Source of the DNA: Martinezella lusitana
Lineage (GTDB): Bacteria; Pseudomonadota; Alphaproteobacteria; Rhizobiales; Rhizobiaceae
Length of the DNA stretch: 64,000 bases
Assembly (NCBI RefSeq): GCF_010668395.1
Contig: NZ_WUEY01000006.1
Span: 62,001 to 126,000 of the forward strand
Reading direction: 5' to 3'
The notes below the pieces were generated by a model that saw nothing but the letters and a program-made list of their open reading frames with translations, made no database searches and had not been told where the DNA came from. Positions 55,531 to 64,000 of this stretch are shown piece after piece (within the stretch, counting starts at the first letter, position 1; each line of letters opens with the position of its first letter). The position numbers were made by a program, and so were the translations under genes.

Positions 55531-56928
55531 TCAGCGCTCCACTTCACGCAAGAGACTGGCTCGCCCGTCGAACGTCAGTTCGCAGGACAGCTTCGGGGTT
55601 CCGCGTCGCCGCTTGAGGTTCAATACCTCTATCTTTCCCTTGCATCGGCCCATGTCCTCTGCCCACTTGCTGCCCTCCGGCGTGCCCATATCGTAGGGCT
55701 TTTGAGACAGGAGCCAGTCCTCACGTCGGAATAGCCCGATCGCCCAATCCGCGTCCTGCTCGACGCTGGATCCGCCGTCAAAATCGCTTAATCGCGGTCG
55801 CGGATCATCCCGTCTTTGCGAAGATCTCGTTATCTGTGAAAGAGCTATCACGAGTAGATTAAGTTCCTTCGCCAGCGTCTTTAGCGTGCCGGTGACGATC
55901 TCTGCCTTGTCGAAGCGGTTGAGGTTTCGGCCCATGACCTGAACCAGCCTGATATGATCCACGACGATCGCCTTCAGATCGTGGGTGCGCTTGAGGACGA
56001 GGCAACGTTCGCGGATTTGGTCGATACGCAGTCCCGGCCGGTCATCAAGTAGCACCCTGGAGCGATCCAGCATTTCTTGGGCGCTGCGGAGTTCGTCGTA
56101 TTGAAAGGCGTCATAATTTCCTTCTTCGATCTCGGATGCCGAAACGGACGACTTCCCAGCGAGGGCTCGGCGGGCGAGATCCTCATCCCTCATCTCCAAT
56201 GAGAAAAAGCAGGCGTGCCCATGCTGCTCCTGAACCCGATCGAGGATTTGCAGGCCAAGCAATGACTTTCCGCCACCCGGCGCCGCGCCAATAACCCCGA
56301 GATCGGAAGGAAACATCCTGCCCAAGATCTCATCAAGCGAGGCAATGCCCGTATCGAAACCGGGTGAAACTCCAGTATCCCTTGTCCTCTTGGATCCCGC
56401 CATAGCTTTCGCCACCGCGGCTTTCATGGTCTTCACGGGTTCGGCCTGGCTGTTCACCGAGATGTCTTTCACGCAATTCTCGAGGTCGGCGAGCATATAT
56501 CCCGTATCGGTCTGCGCGCCCTTGGCCTCCTTTATGAATTGGTCGCAGATCTCTATCGTCCGCCGACGCTGCCACATCTCGATAATCTTGGTCACTTCGT
56601 CGCTGATGTCGTCGATTTCTGCGGTATTCCGGATCAAAGCGGTCATCAGCGTCATGGTAGACGACCCGTCCCCGTACTCGGGCCCGACGCGGCTTTGCAG
56701 GAGCGATAGTGTGGGCTTTTTCCCCTCCATCGTCAGGAGATGGTATGCGGTGAACACGTCTCGGTAGATTTCGACCGAGAAATGAAATCCCTGTAAGGTG
56801 CCATTGATCTGCCAAAAGGTGACCTCGTTCTGCAGAATGCGGCCGAGCACGATCTTTTCGGCTTCAGGATTCGACAGCTGTGCCGGCTGGCTCCGGTCTC
56901 TTGATCTACTTCTTTCGTTCAAGTTCAT
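55531..56928 (-). CDS. replicative DNA helicase (DnaB family)
   Basis: 465 residues from ATG 56928 (GAGGA upstream; longer start 56976 not supported). N-terminal domain NPEAEKIVLGRILQNEVTFW; RecA-like domain with Walker A GAAPGGGKSLLG (about 218), ACFFSLEMRDEDLARRALAG, and LKAIVVDHIRLVQV (Walker B-type, VDH where DnaB has VDYLQ), LNLLVIALSQITRSSQRR, SDFDGGSSVEQDADWAIGLF. It unwinds DNA ahead of the fork; the primase gene overlaps it upstream. Confidence 0.9.
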   Translation of the reverse strand: MNLNERSRSRDRSQPAQLSNPEAEKIVLGRILQNEVTFWQINGTLQGFHFSVEIYRDVFTAYHLLTMEGKKPTLSLLQSRVGPEYGDGSSTMTLMTALIRNTAEIDDISDEVTKIIEMWQRRRTIEICDQFIKEAKGAQTDTGYMLADLENCVKDISVNSQAEPVKTMKAAVAKAMAGSKRTRDTGVSPGFDTGIASLDEILGRMFPSDLGVIGAAPGGGKSLLGLQILDRVQEQHGHACFFSLEMRDEDLARRALAGKSSVSASEIEEGNYDAFQYDELRSAQEMLDRSRVLLDDRPGLRIDQIRERCLVLKRTHDLKAIVVDHIRLVQVMGRNLNRFDKAEIVTGTLKTLAKELNLLVIALSQITRSSQRRDDPRPRLSDFDGGSSVEQDADWAIGLFRREDWLLSQKPYDMGTPEGSKWAEDMGRCKGKIEVLNLKRRRGTPKLSCELTFDGRASLLREVER

Positions 56929-58063
56929 TCCTCGTCTGCAGCAAATCCAATCCGTCGCCAAGGATTGGCATTTCATTCCGGTTCGTGCCGACGCCGACGG
57001 CCGCCATATGTTCGGCGAGAACGTCCGCGGCGTTCGTCCCCGGCGGTTTCAAAATCCTGCCGTTCTGAATGACGCCCTTGTCACCGTCATGGTAGATCGA
57101 TAGCCGCTTGAGGAAGATCGGCGCTTCAAATGCCATCATTCCCGAGGTTGAGAGCATCGACCAAACGGGCATCCTGAAGCCCTCTAGTGCCCAGAGGCCA
57201 AGTCCCGTTTCGAGACCTTCGCAACCGCCAACACGCTCGGCATCACCCCCAATGCGAACAGCACCGCCGCCCGCCGGCCCTCGCCCAACCTTGGGGTTGA
57301 TGACATTGGCTTTGATCGGCTTAAGAGGGTCGAGAAAGATCTGCCAAACGGCAATCAAGCTGCCAAATGGATCGAGCACCGCAGCAACGATCGCCGGCAA
57401 CCGTCCGACTTCTGGATCGAGCTCATAGCGAAGCGATGGGTGAAACCGGATGGTCGATGAACAGTTCCAAGGCCAGGTTTCGACGGGTGGGATGCCACGC
57501 CCCACAAGGTATGCCTCACCTTGGCTGCCGTGGAGATCCTGCGACTGTCCGAACACCTCTTGCGCGGTGTAAGTGCGGGCCGCATCCTTCGCAGCTCTCT
57601 CCTCGGCATCTCGCCGTTCTCGCTCGTCACGGTCCCGTTTCTCTTTTGCGCGCCGCGCGGCACGGGCATCCTGATCTTCAATGCTCTTTTCATGTTCCCG
57701 AGTGATGCCCAGGAATTTTCGGGCGAGTTTGTATGCTTCGGCCCAGTCGGTCTTGCTGTTCGGAACATTGCCAAATTCGCCGTAGTAGAGCAGACCCAGC
57801 ATTCCTCCGCCCAATCCCTGCGAAAAGCGGTACCATTGCCCGCGGCGTTCGCCGGAGAGGTTCAGGGTGAAGCTAGACGTCGGTCGCTTGGACTTCTTTC
57901 CAGACTTCGGATCGATTTTGATCCGTGGAGTGAGCAACGCCACGTCCTGCGATTTGACGCGCGTCTTCACCCAGCCGGGCCAATATTCATTCAGCACCGC
58001 CTCCATGTCGTCTTCCAGCCGCCGAGCGAGTTCGGCGCTGTCGTCGCGGAAAGCCACGCTCAA
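56906..58063 (-). CDS. primase with TOPRIM domain (DUF7146-like)
   Basis: 385 residues. N-terminal part (PTSSFTLNLSGERRGQWYRF, SQGLGGGMLGLLYYGEFGN) replaces the usual zinc-binding domain, followed by a long charged helix (RRAKEKRDRDERERRDAEER), a middle domain (QGEAYLVGRGIPPVETWPW) and a TOPRIM core: GGCEGLETGLGLWALEG (about 283) and SIYHDGDKGV (about 323). Adjacent to the helicase and overlapping it by 23 nt. Start overlaps the dCTP deaminase stop (ATGA). Confidence 0.85.
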   Translation of the reverse strand: MSVAFRDDSAELARRLEDDMEAVLNEYWPGWVKTRVKSQDVALLTPRIKIDPKSGKKSKRPTSSFTLNLSGERRGQWYRFSQGLGGGMLGLLYYGEFGNVPNSKTDWAEAYKLARKFLGITREHEKSIEDQDARAARRAKEKRDRDERERRDAEERAAKDAARTYTAQEVFGQSQDLHGSQGEAYLVGRGIPPVETWPWNCSSTIRFHPSLRYELDPEVGRLPAIVAAVLDPFGSLIAVWQIFLDPLKPIKANVINPKVGRGPAGGGAVRIGGDAERVGGCEGLETGLGLWALEGFRMPVWSMLSTSGMMAFEAPIFLKRLSIYHDGDKGVIQNGRILKPPGTNAADVLAEHMAAVGVGTNRNEMPILGDGLDLLQTRNELERKK

Positions 58064-58554
58064 ACACCCTCGTCCCGAGCGGCCTGCGGGCCGGGTTCCT
58101 GGTTCTGATACTTTCCGGAGTATCCCCGCTCCGCCGGCGCCTCCAGTCTCATGAAGATGATCTGTGCGATCGGCATGCCGCGCTCGATAACGAGCGTTCC
58201 GTCAGGCCGAGGGTGGAGGATATGCCGCCAGCGGCGAACCTGGTGGTTGGTAAGCTCTAAGGTCAAGAATCCGCGCCAACCCGGTTCAATGATCGTGTTC
58301 TGGACGGCAAGACCTCGACGAGCCCACGTCGACTTGTCAGCGACCTGTCCCAATACATCCAGAGGCATTTCGAACCGCTCTAGCGTCGAGGCTAATTTGA
58401 ACTCCCCCGGCGCGAGGATGATGTCTTCCGCTATCCGTACGTCGTATCCCGCGACCGACAAGCCGAAGGACATGCCGCCGGCGAGGCCGCGTTCCCGGAA
58501 AGGACGCACTATCGGAGGAGTGATTGCGCGGATAGCTTGGGCTGGTAGGATCAT
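58060..58554 (-). CDS. dcd: dCTP deaminase
   Basis: 164 residues. Signature DKSTWARRGLAVQNTIIEPG followed by WRGFLTLELTNH, the active-site Ser/Arg/Glu region of the trimeric Dcd/dUTPase family, and GMPIAQIIFMRLE. It converts dCTP to dUTP (or dUMP) for dTTP supply. Overlaps both neighbours by 4 nt. Confidence 0.9.
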   Translation of the reverse strand: MILPAQAIRAITPPIVRPFRERGLAGGMSFGLSVAGYDVRIAEDIILAPGEFKLASTLERFEMPLDVLGQVADKSTWARRGLAVQNTIIEPGWRGFLTLELTNHQVRRWRHILHPRPDGTLVIERGMPIAQIIFMRLEAPAERGYSGKYQNQEPGPQAARDEGV

Positions 58555-60209
58555 GCATTGCTCCTTTCGAGATACTCTTGGGCGAGCAGTTTGATGTGCG
58601 AGACGTCTGTATGAACCGGGATGATCCCAACTCCAGGATCGGTAATGCCGCGCGCCTGATCACGCTTGACCGCATTGACTGACATAATCGTCGGATCCGA
58701 CCCGAAGTCGCATGTGCAGAAGATTGCCGTAATCTCGGTTTGCTTCTGGCCCTCGCGATCGACGCGGCCAAACAGTTGCTCATAGATCTGGGGCGACCAG
58801 TCGAGCTCACCGACTATCACGGTTGCGCAGCGTTCCTGGAGACCGTCTAGGCCGGCCCCGGACCGCAGCGAGATTATGAAACAGTCGCTTTCCCTTCGAA
58901 GGTAGGCTGCAACCGCTTTATCCTTCTGGCGACCGGTCTCGGACCCAGTATACATGAGCGGTTTGAATTCCTTGAGCTCATCAAGCCAGATTTGGTATAC
59001 GTCGCGATGCCACCCGGCGAGGATGATGGGGATGCCTGAGGACAGCAGGATTTTGGCATAGGCGGCGACTCCTTTGGCCTTTGCCATGCCCGTGACTCGT
59101 CTGGCGAGCGCGTCAAGCTCACGCGCCGCCTGGCCGCTTTCTCCAAAACTTCCCTCAACGACTTTCATTGCAAGCTGGCGAGCGAGATCCTCGGTCTTTG
59201 CCGCCTCGCCGTGATCGTATGCCACGTCGACCACGATGCGGTTGATCGGCCTTCCATCGCGCACGCGCCGCAGAAATGCACCAGCTTCACGCAGGTATGA
59301 GCCTAACGCGTCTGGATCGGTGACCATCCATTTGCCGCCGGCGCCCATATGACACCATTCGCGAATGAATTCCTCCCACGGCCCCAGAAGGTCCGCGTCG
59401 ATATAAGACATGATGCTCCAGATTTCGGAGCCGTAGTTGAACACCGGCGTCGCGGAGAGACCGAGCCGTTCCTCGGCATTCTCTGAGAACACTCGAGCCG
59501 CACGTCCCTTTTCACTGGTGTCGCCGGTCCGCAGATCCTGGATTTCGTCGTATGCAACGAGCTTGAAGTATCCGGTTGCGGCTACATCGGTCCAGCCGTG
59601 GATGTTCGAGTAGCGGAAAATGTAGGTATCCGCGGCCGGCAAGCTGTAGGGCTGCGTTCCGTCGATGATGTGCGCAGTCAGCTCCGTATTTGGCACTATG
59701 AACTTGTTCACCCATTGCGTGGCTAGGTGCGATTGGACGACGACAGCGGCGGGACGGCGCTCCATCGCGCGCGCCATTGCTACCCAGGTTTTGCCAAACC
59801 CAACGTCATCCCCGAGAAGCAGGCTCCCACGGCGCTTTACGAGTTCGAATGCTTGCGCCTGGTGAAAACGCAGCCCGCGACCGGGCCGGAAGCCACGGAT
59901 GGGGGGAGCCTGCCAACCGGGAAGCAAAATCGCCTCCGTTGATGCCCGATCGTCATTGAAGCTCCTCACCCGCCTCTTCAGGAATCTTGCGTCGGACGCG
60001 CTCATCTCGAACGGATACCGCTCCATGAACCAAGCGAGATCTGCCGACATCTCATTCGATGCCGGGAGCGTGAACATCTTGGTCTGCGTCTTCGAAATCC
60101 GCTGGAACATATTCTTGAGACGGATTGCGACGTGCGGCGGCACATCGCTCAAAACCCAGCGGTCGCCGTCGAGTTGCAATCGCCCGTACGGTGCTTCCGC
60201 TGCGTTCAC
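58551..60209 (-). CDS. SNF2-like DNA helicase
   Basis: 552 residues. N-terminal ~95 residues with a HARP-like look (IRLKNMFQRISKTQTKMFTL), then motif I LLGDDVGFGKTWVAMARAM (about 135), motif II YDEIQDL (about 221, DEIQ), motif III GLSATPV, and the second RecA lobe with ILAGWHRDVYQ, CFIISLRSGAGLDGLQER and PQIYEQLFGRVDREGQ. Typical of phage SNF2-type translocases used in replication or recombination. Confidence 0.88.
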   Translation of the reverse strand: MNAAEAPYGRLQLDGDRWVLSDVPPHVAIRLKNMFQRISKTQTKMFTLPASNEMSADLAWFMERYPFEMSASDARFLKRRVRSFNDDRASTEAILLPGWQAPPIRGFRPGRGLRFHQAQAFELVKRRGSLLLGDDVGFGKTWVAMARAMERRPAAVVVQSHLATQWVNKFIVPNTELTAHIIDGTQPYSLPAADTYIFRYSNIHGWTDVAATGYFKLVAYDEIQDLRTGDTSEKGRAARVFSENAEERLGLSATPVFNYGSEIWSIMSYIDADLLGPWEEFIREWCHMGAGGKWMVTDPDALGSYLREAGAFLRRVRDGRPINRIVVDVAYDHGEAAKTEDLARQLAMKVVEGSFGESGQAARELDALARRVTGMAKAKGVAAYAKILLSSGIPIILAGWHRDVYQIWLDELKEFKPLMYTGSETGRQKDKAVAAYLRRESDCFIISLRSGAGLDGLQERCATVIVGELDWSPQIYEQLFGRVDREGQKQTEITAIFCTCDFGSDPTIMSVNAVKRDQARGITDPGVGIIPVHTDVSHIKLLAQEYLERSNA

Positions 60210-60949
60210 GAACGCCTCCGTTGCCAGAGTCCCTTAGCTACCCGTTCAAAGCGTCCCCGTTGAAGCATCTGTCGTAGCTTGTCGCGCCAATGAGCGTTGT
60301 GTTTCGTTTTCGGATGATCGATGAAGGCTCGATACAAGTCCTGAAGATGGATTGGTCCTTCTTGGCCGTCGAAAAACTCATCGAGCGCGGCGGCCCAGGT
60401 GGGACTCAGCGCCGAGACCAGCAAGAATTTTTGAAAGCGCAACGCGACGAAAGTTCCCTCGATCGGCGCCACAGACAACATGTCTCGGTCTTGGCTTCCG
60501 TAAGAGATCAAGACAGACGGGGCTCCGCCGTCTTTCCGCGCCGGGCGGCCGTCGATGTGATGGAAGTTCAATCTTCCGCGAATGAACAGAATTCCCGATG
60601 CGGCGCTCCAGACGAACCGGTGGAAGACCTCCGTTTCCGTCCGCGCGAAGACAAGCGCGATTCCATGATCGTGTTCGGCCATGCGAGCCATGAAATTGGC
60701 TACCAGCGGATTGCTATACGGTGGATTTAACCAGACACGACCGAACCACGGCAAAAACAGACCGTTATCCTCCGGAGTGTAATGTTCCTTGGCCGTCGGC
60801 CACGGTCGATTCAAAAGGCTGCATGGATCAAGATCGAAGGATGTCGGTCCGCCGACGGCTTCGATGATTGCCGGCGGCGTCAACCAGATATCTGATTTCG
60901 ACCGGGCGCTTTGATGGCTGCCCATCCCTGCAAAAAGGTTGACTGTCAT
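60206..60949 (-). CDS. Dam-type DNA N6-adenine methyltransferase
   Basis: 247 residues. SDIWLTPPAIIEAVGGPTSF, DLDPCSL (about 39) and VWLNPPYSNPLVANFM (NPPY, about 75) are the PF05869-type phage Dam features, followed by FARTETEVFHRFVW and GRLNFH. The C-terminal ~80 residues (IHLQDLYRAFIDHPKTKHNA, HWRDKLRQMLQRGRFER) form an added winged-helix-like domain, longer than the minimal family. Confidence 0.88.
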   Translation of the reverse strand: MTVNLFAGMGSHQSARSKSDIWLTPPAIIEAVGGPTSFDLDPCSLLNRPWPTAKEHYTPEDNGLFLPWFGRVWLNPPYSNPLVANFMARMAEHDHGIALVFARTETEVFHRFVWSAASGILFIRGRLNFHHIDGRPARKDGGAPSVLISYGSQDRDMLSVAPIEGTFVALRFQKFLLVSALSPTWAAALDEFFDGQEGPIHLQDLYRAFIDHPKTKHNAHWRDKLRQMLQRGRFERVAKGLWQRRRS

Positions 60950-61431
60950 TCCCAGGAAACCCCTCGGAAGTAGCCCTCAGCTTGGAAGGCCTCGAGCATC
61001 TTGCGCGCTTGTTTCTGTGCGGACGCATCAACCTTCGGGATATTGGCGTAGTCTGTGACGGTCCCGTCCGGTGCCAGCACAGCCGAGACCACATTATCCA
61101 GGGCGCTCTCGTCAACGAGCCCGAAGGCGCCGTTTTGGCGGAGGCAGTCGAGGAGGTAGAAGACGCAAAGGCCGAACTTCGCCACTGCGGCGTTTGCCTC
61201 CACAAACGGCTTCTTTGCCATATCGACAGCGCGCAGAACGCGCCTGAGAATGGCCGCGGCTTTTCTGGGGTCGAGCCCATTCAGGATTTCGTCTTGGGCT
61301 TGACGCAGCCACAGTATGAGCGTCCGTGCATCCTGGCTATCAGGCTTGTCAATGCCTTCTGCAATGACCACCGCAAACAGGCGGACCGGGAGCAGCTCCT
61401 GTACAATTTGACGATCAGACCGATAACTCAT
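60946..61431 (-). CDS. hypothetical helical protein
   Basis: 161 residues from ATG 61431, set by the ATGA overlap with the upstream stop (a start at 61503 is not supported). LILWLRQAQDEILNGLDPRK, AAAILRRVLRAVDMAKKPFV, KFGLCVFYLLDCLRQNGAFG. Mostly helical. Unknown. Confidence 0.58.
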   Translation of the reverse strand: MSYRSDRQIVQELLPVRLFAVVIAEGIDKPDSQDARTLILWLRQAQDEILNGLDPRKAAAILRRVLRAVDMAKKPFVEANAAVAKFGLCVFYLLDCLRQNGAFGLVDESALDNVVSAVLAPDGTVTDYANIPKVDASAQKQARKMLEAFQAEGYFRGVSWE

Positions 61432-61643
61432 TCGGCCTCCCCAGGTGCGGGAAACAGCAAAGCGAGTTTCCCAAATTGAGGATTGCCATCTACGTCGAGG
61501 CATTCGGTCGAGACCTCGTACAGCGGCGAACGCATTGGGCGGTCTCCATCGGAGACCTTTTCGTTGACCGGCTGATCGCCGTGGTAGCAGACCGGCGACC
61601 AGCGGCCTGTTGATGATTTCTCCCAGCAGAACCAGATTTTCAT
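61428..61643 (-). CDS. small hypothetical protein
   Basis: 71 residues from ATG 61643 (TAATG coupling). MKIWFCWEKSSTGRWSPVCY, HGDQPVNEKVSDGDRPMRSP, then VDGNPQFGKLALLFPAPG. Unknown. Confidence 0.58.
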   Translation of the reverse strand: MKIWFCWEKSSTGRWSPVCYHGDQPVNEKVSDGDRPMRSPLYEVSTECLDVDGNPQFGKLALLFPAPGEAE

Positions 61644-62011
61644 TACAACCATGCCTTTGCGAGATTCACGATATAGACGGGCTTGCCGTTCACGAGCGGC
61701 GGCATTCCCATTGGGACGTTGGTGACGAGGATGAGGGTGTTGATTTCGTCGAACCCAGCGTAGCGTTCGACCTGGCGAAAGATATTGAGCTTAGAACCCT
61801 TCACCTTCACCTCGATGCCGACACCATCGATCAGAAAGTCGATGATGCTATGGGCGTCCAAGCGATGCTCACGCTTGAACGATACGTCGGCGGCTTTCAG
61901 AGCTTCGGCGATCGCCGGCTGAAGCCGGCCCTTCTCGTCTGTCACCGGCAGGCGCTGTCCAACGAGAAGGAGCACGATCTTCTTTGCCAAGATATCACTC
62001 AACGGGGACAT
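61643..62011 (-). CDS. PD-(D/E)XK nuclease-like protein
   Basis: 122 residues. HSIIDFLIDGVGIEVKVKGS has the D-x(n)-E-x-K core, followed by LNIFRQVERYAGFDEINTLI and LVTNVPMGMPPLVNGKPVYI. Single-domain nucleases of this kind act as resolvases or DNA-end processing enzymes; which one is open. Overlaps the cytosine methyltransferase gene by 17 nt. Confidence 0.75.
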   Translation of the reverse strand: MSPLSDILAKKIVLLLVGQRLPVTDEKGRLQPAIAEALKAADVSFKREHRLDAHSIIDFLIDGVGIEVKVKGSKLNIFRQVERYAGFDEINTLILVTNVPMGMPPLVNGKPVYIVNLAKAWL

Positions 62012-64000
62012 TCCCCCGCTGATCGATCGACAACGCCAACGCGACCGGCCGCACCCAAATGGGTTGGCTACTAAGCATGAAGGTCTGGCCTGTCATCGCC
62101 AGCAGCAATGTTGTGCCCATCACACCGGCGATTGCTGCGGCTGCATCCGGTGGAACCGCATTCCCTATTCTTTCGCGCCATGCAGAATCGGATTGCCCGT
62201 CCAGTTGGAAGCGCGACAGTTCCCATCTACGAATGTAATCGGCCTTGTCATCCGGGATCGGCTGGAACTCTTCGTCCGGGTCGAACAACGATTGAAGAGC
62301 AGCGAGCTCGAGCGTCGTGAAGGGCCGGTGCCAGGTGCCGTCCAACGCTCTAATTACCGCTATCAACCGGTCGCTAGCTTCCGGGAGTCGATCAGAGCTT
62401 CCACCTTCGCCGCCTCGCGGATCCGCAACAGACCACGGACCGCGATCGTATTTGCCGAAGGCGGGAACGGCGCCGGAGTGTTCGGCCCACGGAGTCACTC
62501 CGTAGTGACCGCCCGACTTGTAGTGGTCACGGTTTTCATTCAACCCAACGGGTCGAGGATCGGCTACGGCGAAGGCGCCGTTTGATGGCAGTGACTCTCC
62601 CCGCACGGTACCGGAGCTATCGTCCCAACCGTGGACTCCGTGGACACCGCCCTGAAGCGCATGCGGCGGTCGTGGATCGGCCACGCTGAGGGCACCTCTA
62701 GCAACATGGCGCGCGCCGGTCACGGTTTTGGCCCTATCGTCCCAATCGGTAACCGCTAGAATATTCTGGTGAGCTCCCTCTCCATATCCTGGCCGCGGAT
62801 CGGCCACCGCGCCAGCACCGGAACCAAAGCGCGCGCCAGTGACAGCGTCTGCATTCTCGTCCCAATTCTTAACCTTCAACTTGCCTGGATGGGTCTCCGG
62901 CCCCCAGTCGACGTTCGGATCCGCCACTGCGAATGCGCCATTGCCCGTAGTTGAGGCAGAGATCACAGTACCTGCGGCTTCCTCGTAAGAAGTCACTCGA
63001 TATTTCGTTTGCTTGTAGTCGTCTCGAGGTGCCGGACGCGGATCCGAAACCGCCAACCCACCAGCCGGACCGCCGGGCACGGCTATTGCCGGGGATTCCT
63101 CGCACCAGGATACGATCCGGAAGACATTGGTGAACCGCGGCTTTTCTTCCAACCGAGGATCGGCGACCGAAAATGTGCCCTGGCCCGGCGCCTTGACGTT
63201 TATGATTGATCCGCTGGGCTCACCCCATCGACGAACGCCATATTGGTGGTACTCGAGACTTCCCTCGGGCGGACGAGGATCCGCGACGCTGAAGTTGCCG
63301 GATCCCGGTCTGCCATTGGCGGTAACGGTCCCAGACGGTTCCGACCACTCCCTCACTCCCAGGAATCCAGATCCTTCGAGGCTCGAGAACGAACGAGGAT
63401 CGGCGACCGAAAACCGGCCAGTTGTCGCGCTGGCATTGCCTGTCACAGTCCTAGACGTTTCGTTCCAGGGCAGCACGCCAAGAATGTCGTCATGCCAGTT
63501 CGCCACCGGCAAAATGCCGAAATCACGAAGTACGCCTTGCTCAACTTCCAACTTGTTAAGCGACCGCCAATCGGATCCGGCCTCCACGAAAGCTAGGCGG
63601 ACCCACGTCTTCCATTGGAGCGCCGGGATTCGATGCAAGGGTCCACCTCGGGCGTCTCCGGGTAGCGGAAGTCTTTCAAGGATCTCGCCCACGCCCCTCA
63701 ACCGTTTTTTCTCCGGTTGGTACAGAAAGGGCGGCACCTTGGCCTCATGACGAGCCACCAGGAGGAAGCGCTTGCGACTCTGCCCCAGACCTCCGATCTC
63801 CCCGCAGTCGTGGGTGGTCTCGGCTACGGCATAGCCATAGGCCCGCAAGAGGGCGACGATCTGGTCGAGCAATCCGCGTCCTCGCTTCATGATGCGAGGC
63901 ACATTCTCGAAAATGATCAGTTTTGGCAGATCATCCTTGAACGCTTCAAGCATCAGCCAGACGCCCCGTAGCGTCAAACGGTTGAGTGCTTGGTACTTGG
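61995..64000 (-). CDS. cytosine-5 DNA methyltransferase with nine internal repeats (partial, runs off window end)
   Basis: At least 668 residues visible; the frame is open to base 64000, so motifs I-III with the PCQ loop lie outside. Visible: motif IV PKLIIFENVPR, motif VI-VIII region GGLGQSRKRFLLVARHE, and the C-terminal motif IX/X part (FTTLELAALQSLFDPDEEF, RERIGNAVPPDAAAAIAG). Between them (62405-63500) are nine repeats of about 40 residues of form W(D/E)E.SGTV.G..-G-.F(S/A)VADPR. They occupy the target-recognition region. The repeats may give several DNA specificities or bind another partner (inference). Confidence 0.9.
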   Translation of the reverse strand, partial: KYQALNRLTLRGVWLMLEAFKDDLPKLIIFENVPRIMKRGRGLLDQIVALLRAYGYAVAETTHDCGEIGGLGQSRKRFLLVARHEAKVPPFLYQPEKKRLRGVGEILERLPLPGDARGGPLHRIPALQWKTWVRLAFVEAGSDWRSLNKLEVEQGVLRDFGILPVANWHDDILGVLPWNETSRTVTGNASATTGRFSVADPRSFSSLEGSGFLGVREWSEPSGTVTANGRPGSGNFSVADPRPPEGSLEYHQYGVRRWGEPSGSIINVKAPGQGTFSVADPRLEEKPRFTNVFRIVSWCEESPAIAVPGGPAGGLAVSDPRPAPRDDYKQTKYRVTSYEEAAGTVISASTTGNGAFAVADPNVDWGPETHPGKLKVKNWDENADAVTGARFGSGAGAVADPRPGYGEGAHQNILAVTDWDDRAKTVTGARHVARGALSVADPRPPHALQGGVHGVHGWDDSSGTVRGESLPSNGAFAVADPRPVGLNENRDHYKSGGHYGVTPWAEHSGAVPAFGKYDRGPWSVADPRGGEGGSSDRLPEASDRLIAVIRALDGTWHRPFTTLELAALQSLFDPDEEFQPIPDDKADYIRRWELSRFQLDGQSDSAWRERIGNAVPPDAAAAIAGVMGTTLLLAMTGQTFMLSSQPIWVRPVALALSIDQRGNVPVE

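Noticed and set aside
1..64000. Integrase, excisionase or attachment site
   Set aside because: No recombinase-like protein and no tRNA-overlapping direct repeat pair was found, so I do not claim a prophage or temperate phage.

Overview
The window reads as most of the genome of a tailed double-stranded DNA phage (siphovirus type with an HK97-fold capsid) that infects a rhizobial alphaproteobacterium. The evidence is the gene order (small and large terminase, portal, protease, capsid, connectors, tail tube, chaperones, tape measure, tail tip), the rhizobial style of the small conserved genes, and moderately high GC. I see no integrase or excisionase, so lifestyle is not settled. Both window ends cut genes: a DUF6950-type tail gene at base 1 and a cytosine-5 DNA methyltransferase at base 64000.

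Layout. 1-20.3 kb (minus strand) is the virion block. It runs from small accessory genes through terminase, head, connector and tail genes to the tail tip, with a programmed -1 frameshift in the tail chaperones and two matching hairpin/terminators just upstream of the capsid and tail-tube genes. 20.4-26.3 kb is accessory: five intact tRNA genes (Gly, Ser, Ser, Gln, Lys), an HNH endonuclease lodged among tRNA pieces, and moron-like genes on both strands. 26.3-32.8 kb (minus) is an operon of small genes with a probable anti-CBASS Acb2 protein, a DNA methyltransferase, an RpoH-like sigma factor and an SPFH/prohibitin-like membrane protein next to two very small membrane proteins. 32.8-37.1 kb is gene-poor: an initiator tRNA, degenerate tRNA-like pieces, a small XRE regulator, a secreted protein and an HNH nuclease.

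37.1-52.9 kb (plus) is a rightward operon set of about 30 mostly small genes plus a MoxR/VWA module, a DNA polymerase III beta clamp, an XRE regulator and a methyltransferase-like gene. Seventeen translation units here start with the same 5' module: a 4-5 bp hairpin with a four-base loop (usually AUCG) ending 15-20 nt before the start codon, then a GGAGA-type ribosome binding site. Stem sequences change on both sides together (GCCA/TGGC, GGTCA/TGACC, GAGCA/TGCTC, GATCA/TGATC, GGCA/TGCC), which points to a conserved RNA structure. This is my best candidate for an undescribed system. 53.1-54.5 kb holds an AT-richer gene for a membrane/coiled-coil protein. 54.5-64 kb (minus) is the DNA replication and modification block: DnaB-type helicase, primase, dCTP deaminase, SNF2-like helicase, Dam-type methyltransferase, a nuclease-like protein and a cytosine methyltransferase whose central region is nine repeats of about 40 residues.

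How it fits together (inference): host polymerase starts the rightward block from a sigma-70-like promoter at 37.1 kb; the hairpin cassettes set translation of the many small proteins; the replication block uses the phage clamp, helicase and primase with a polymerase not seen here; several methyltransferases and Acb2 protect against host defence; the phage sigma factor probably redirects transcription, possibly to the virion block.
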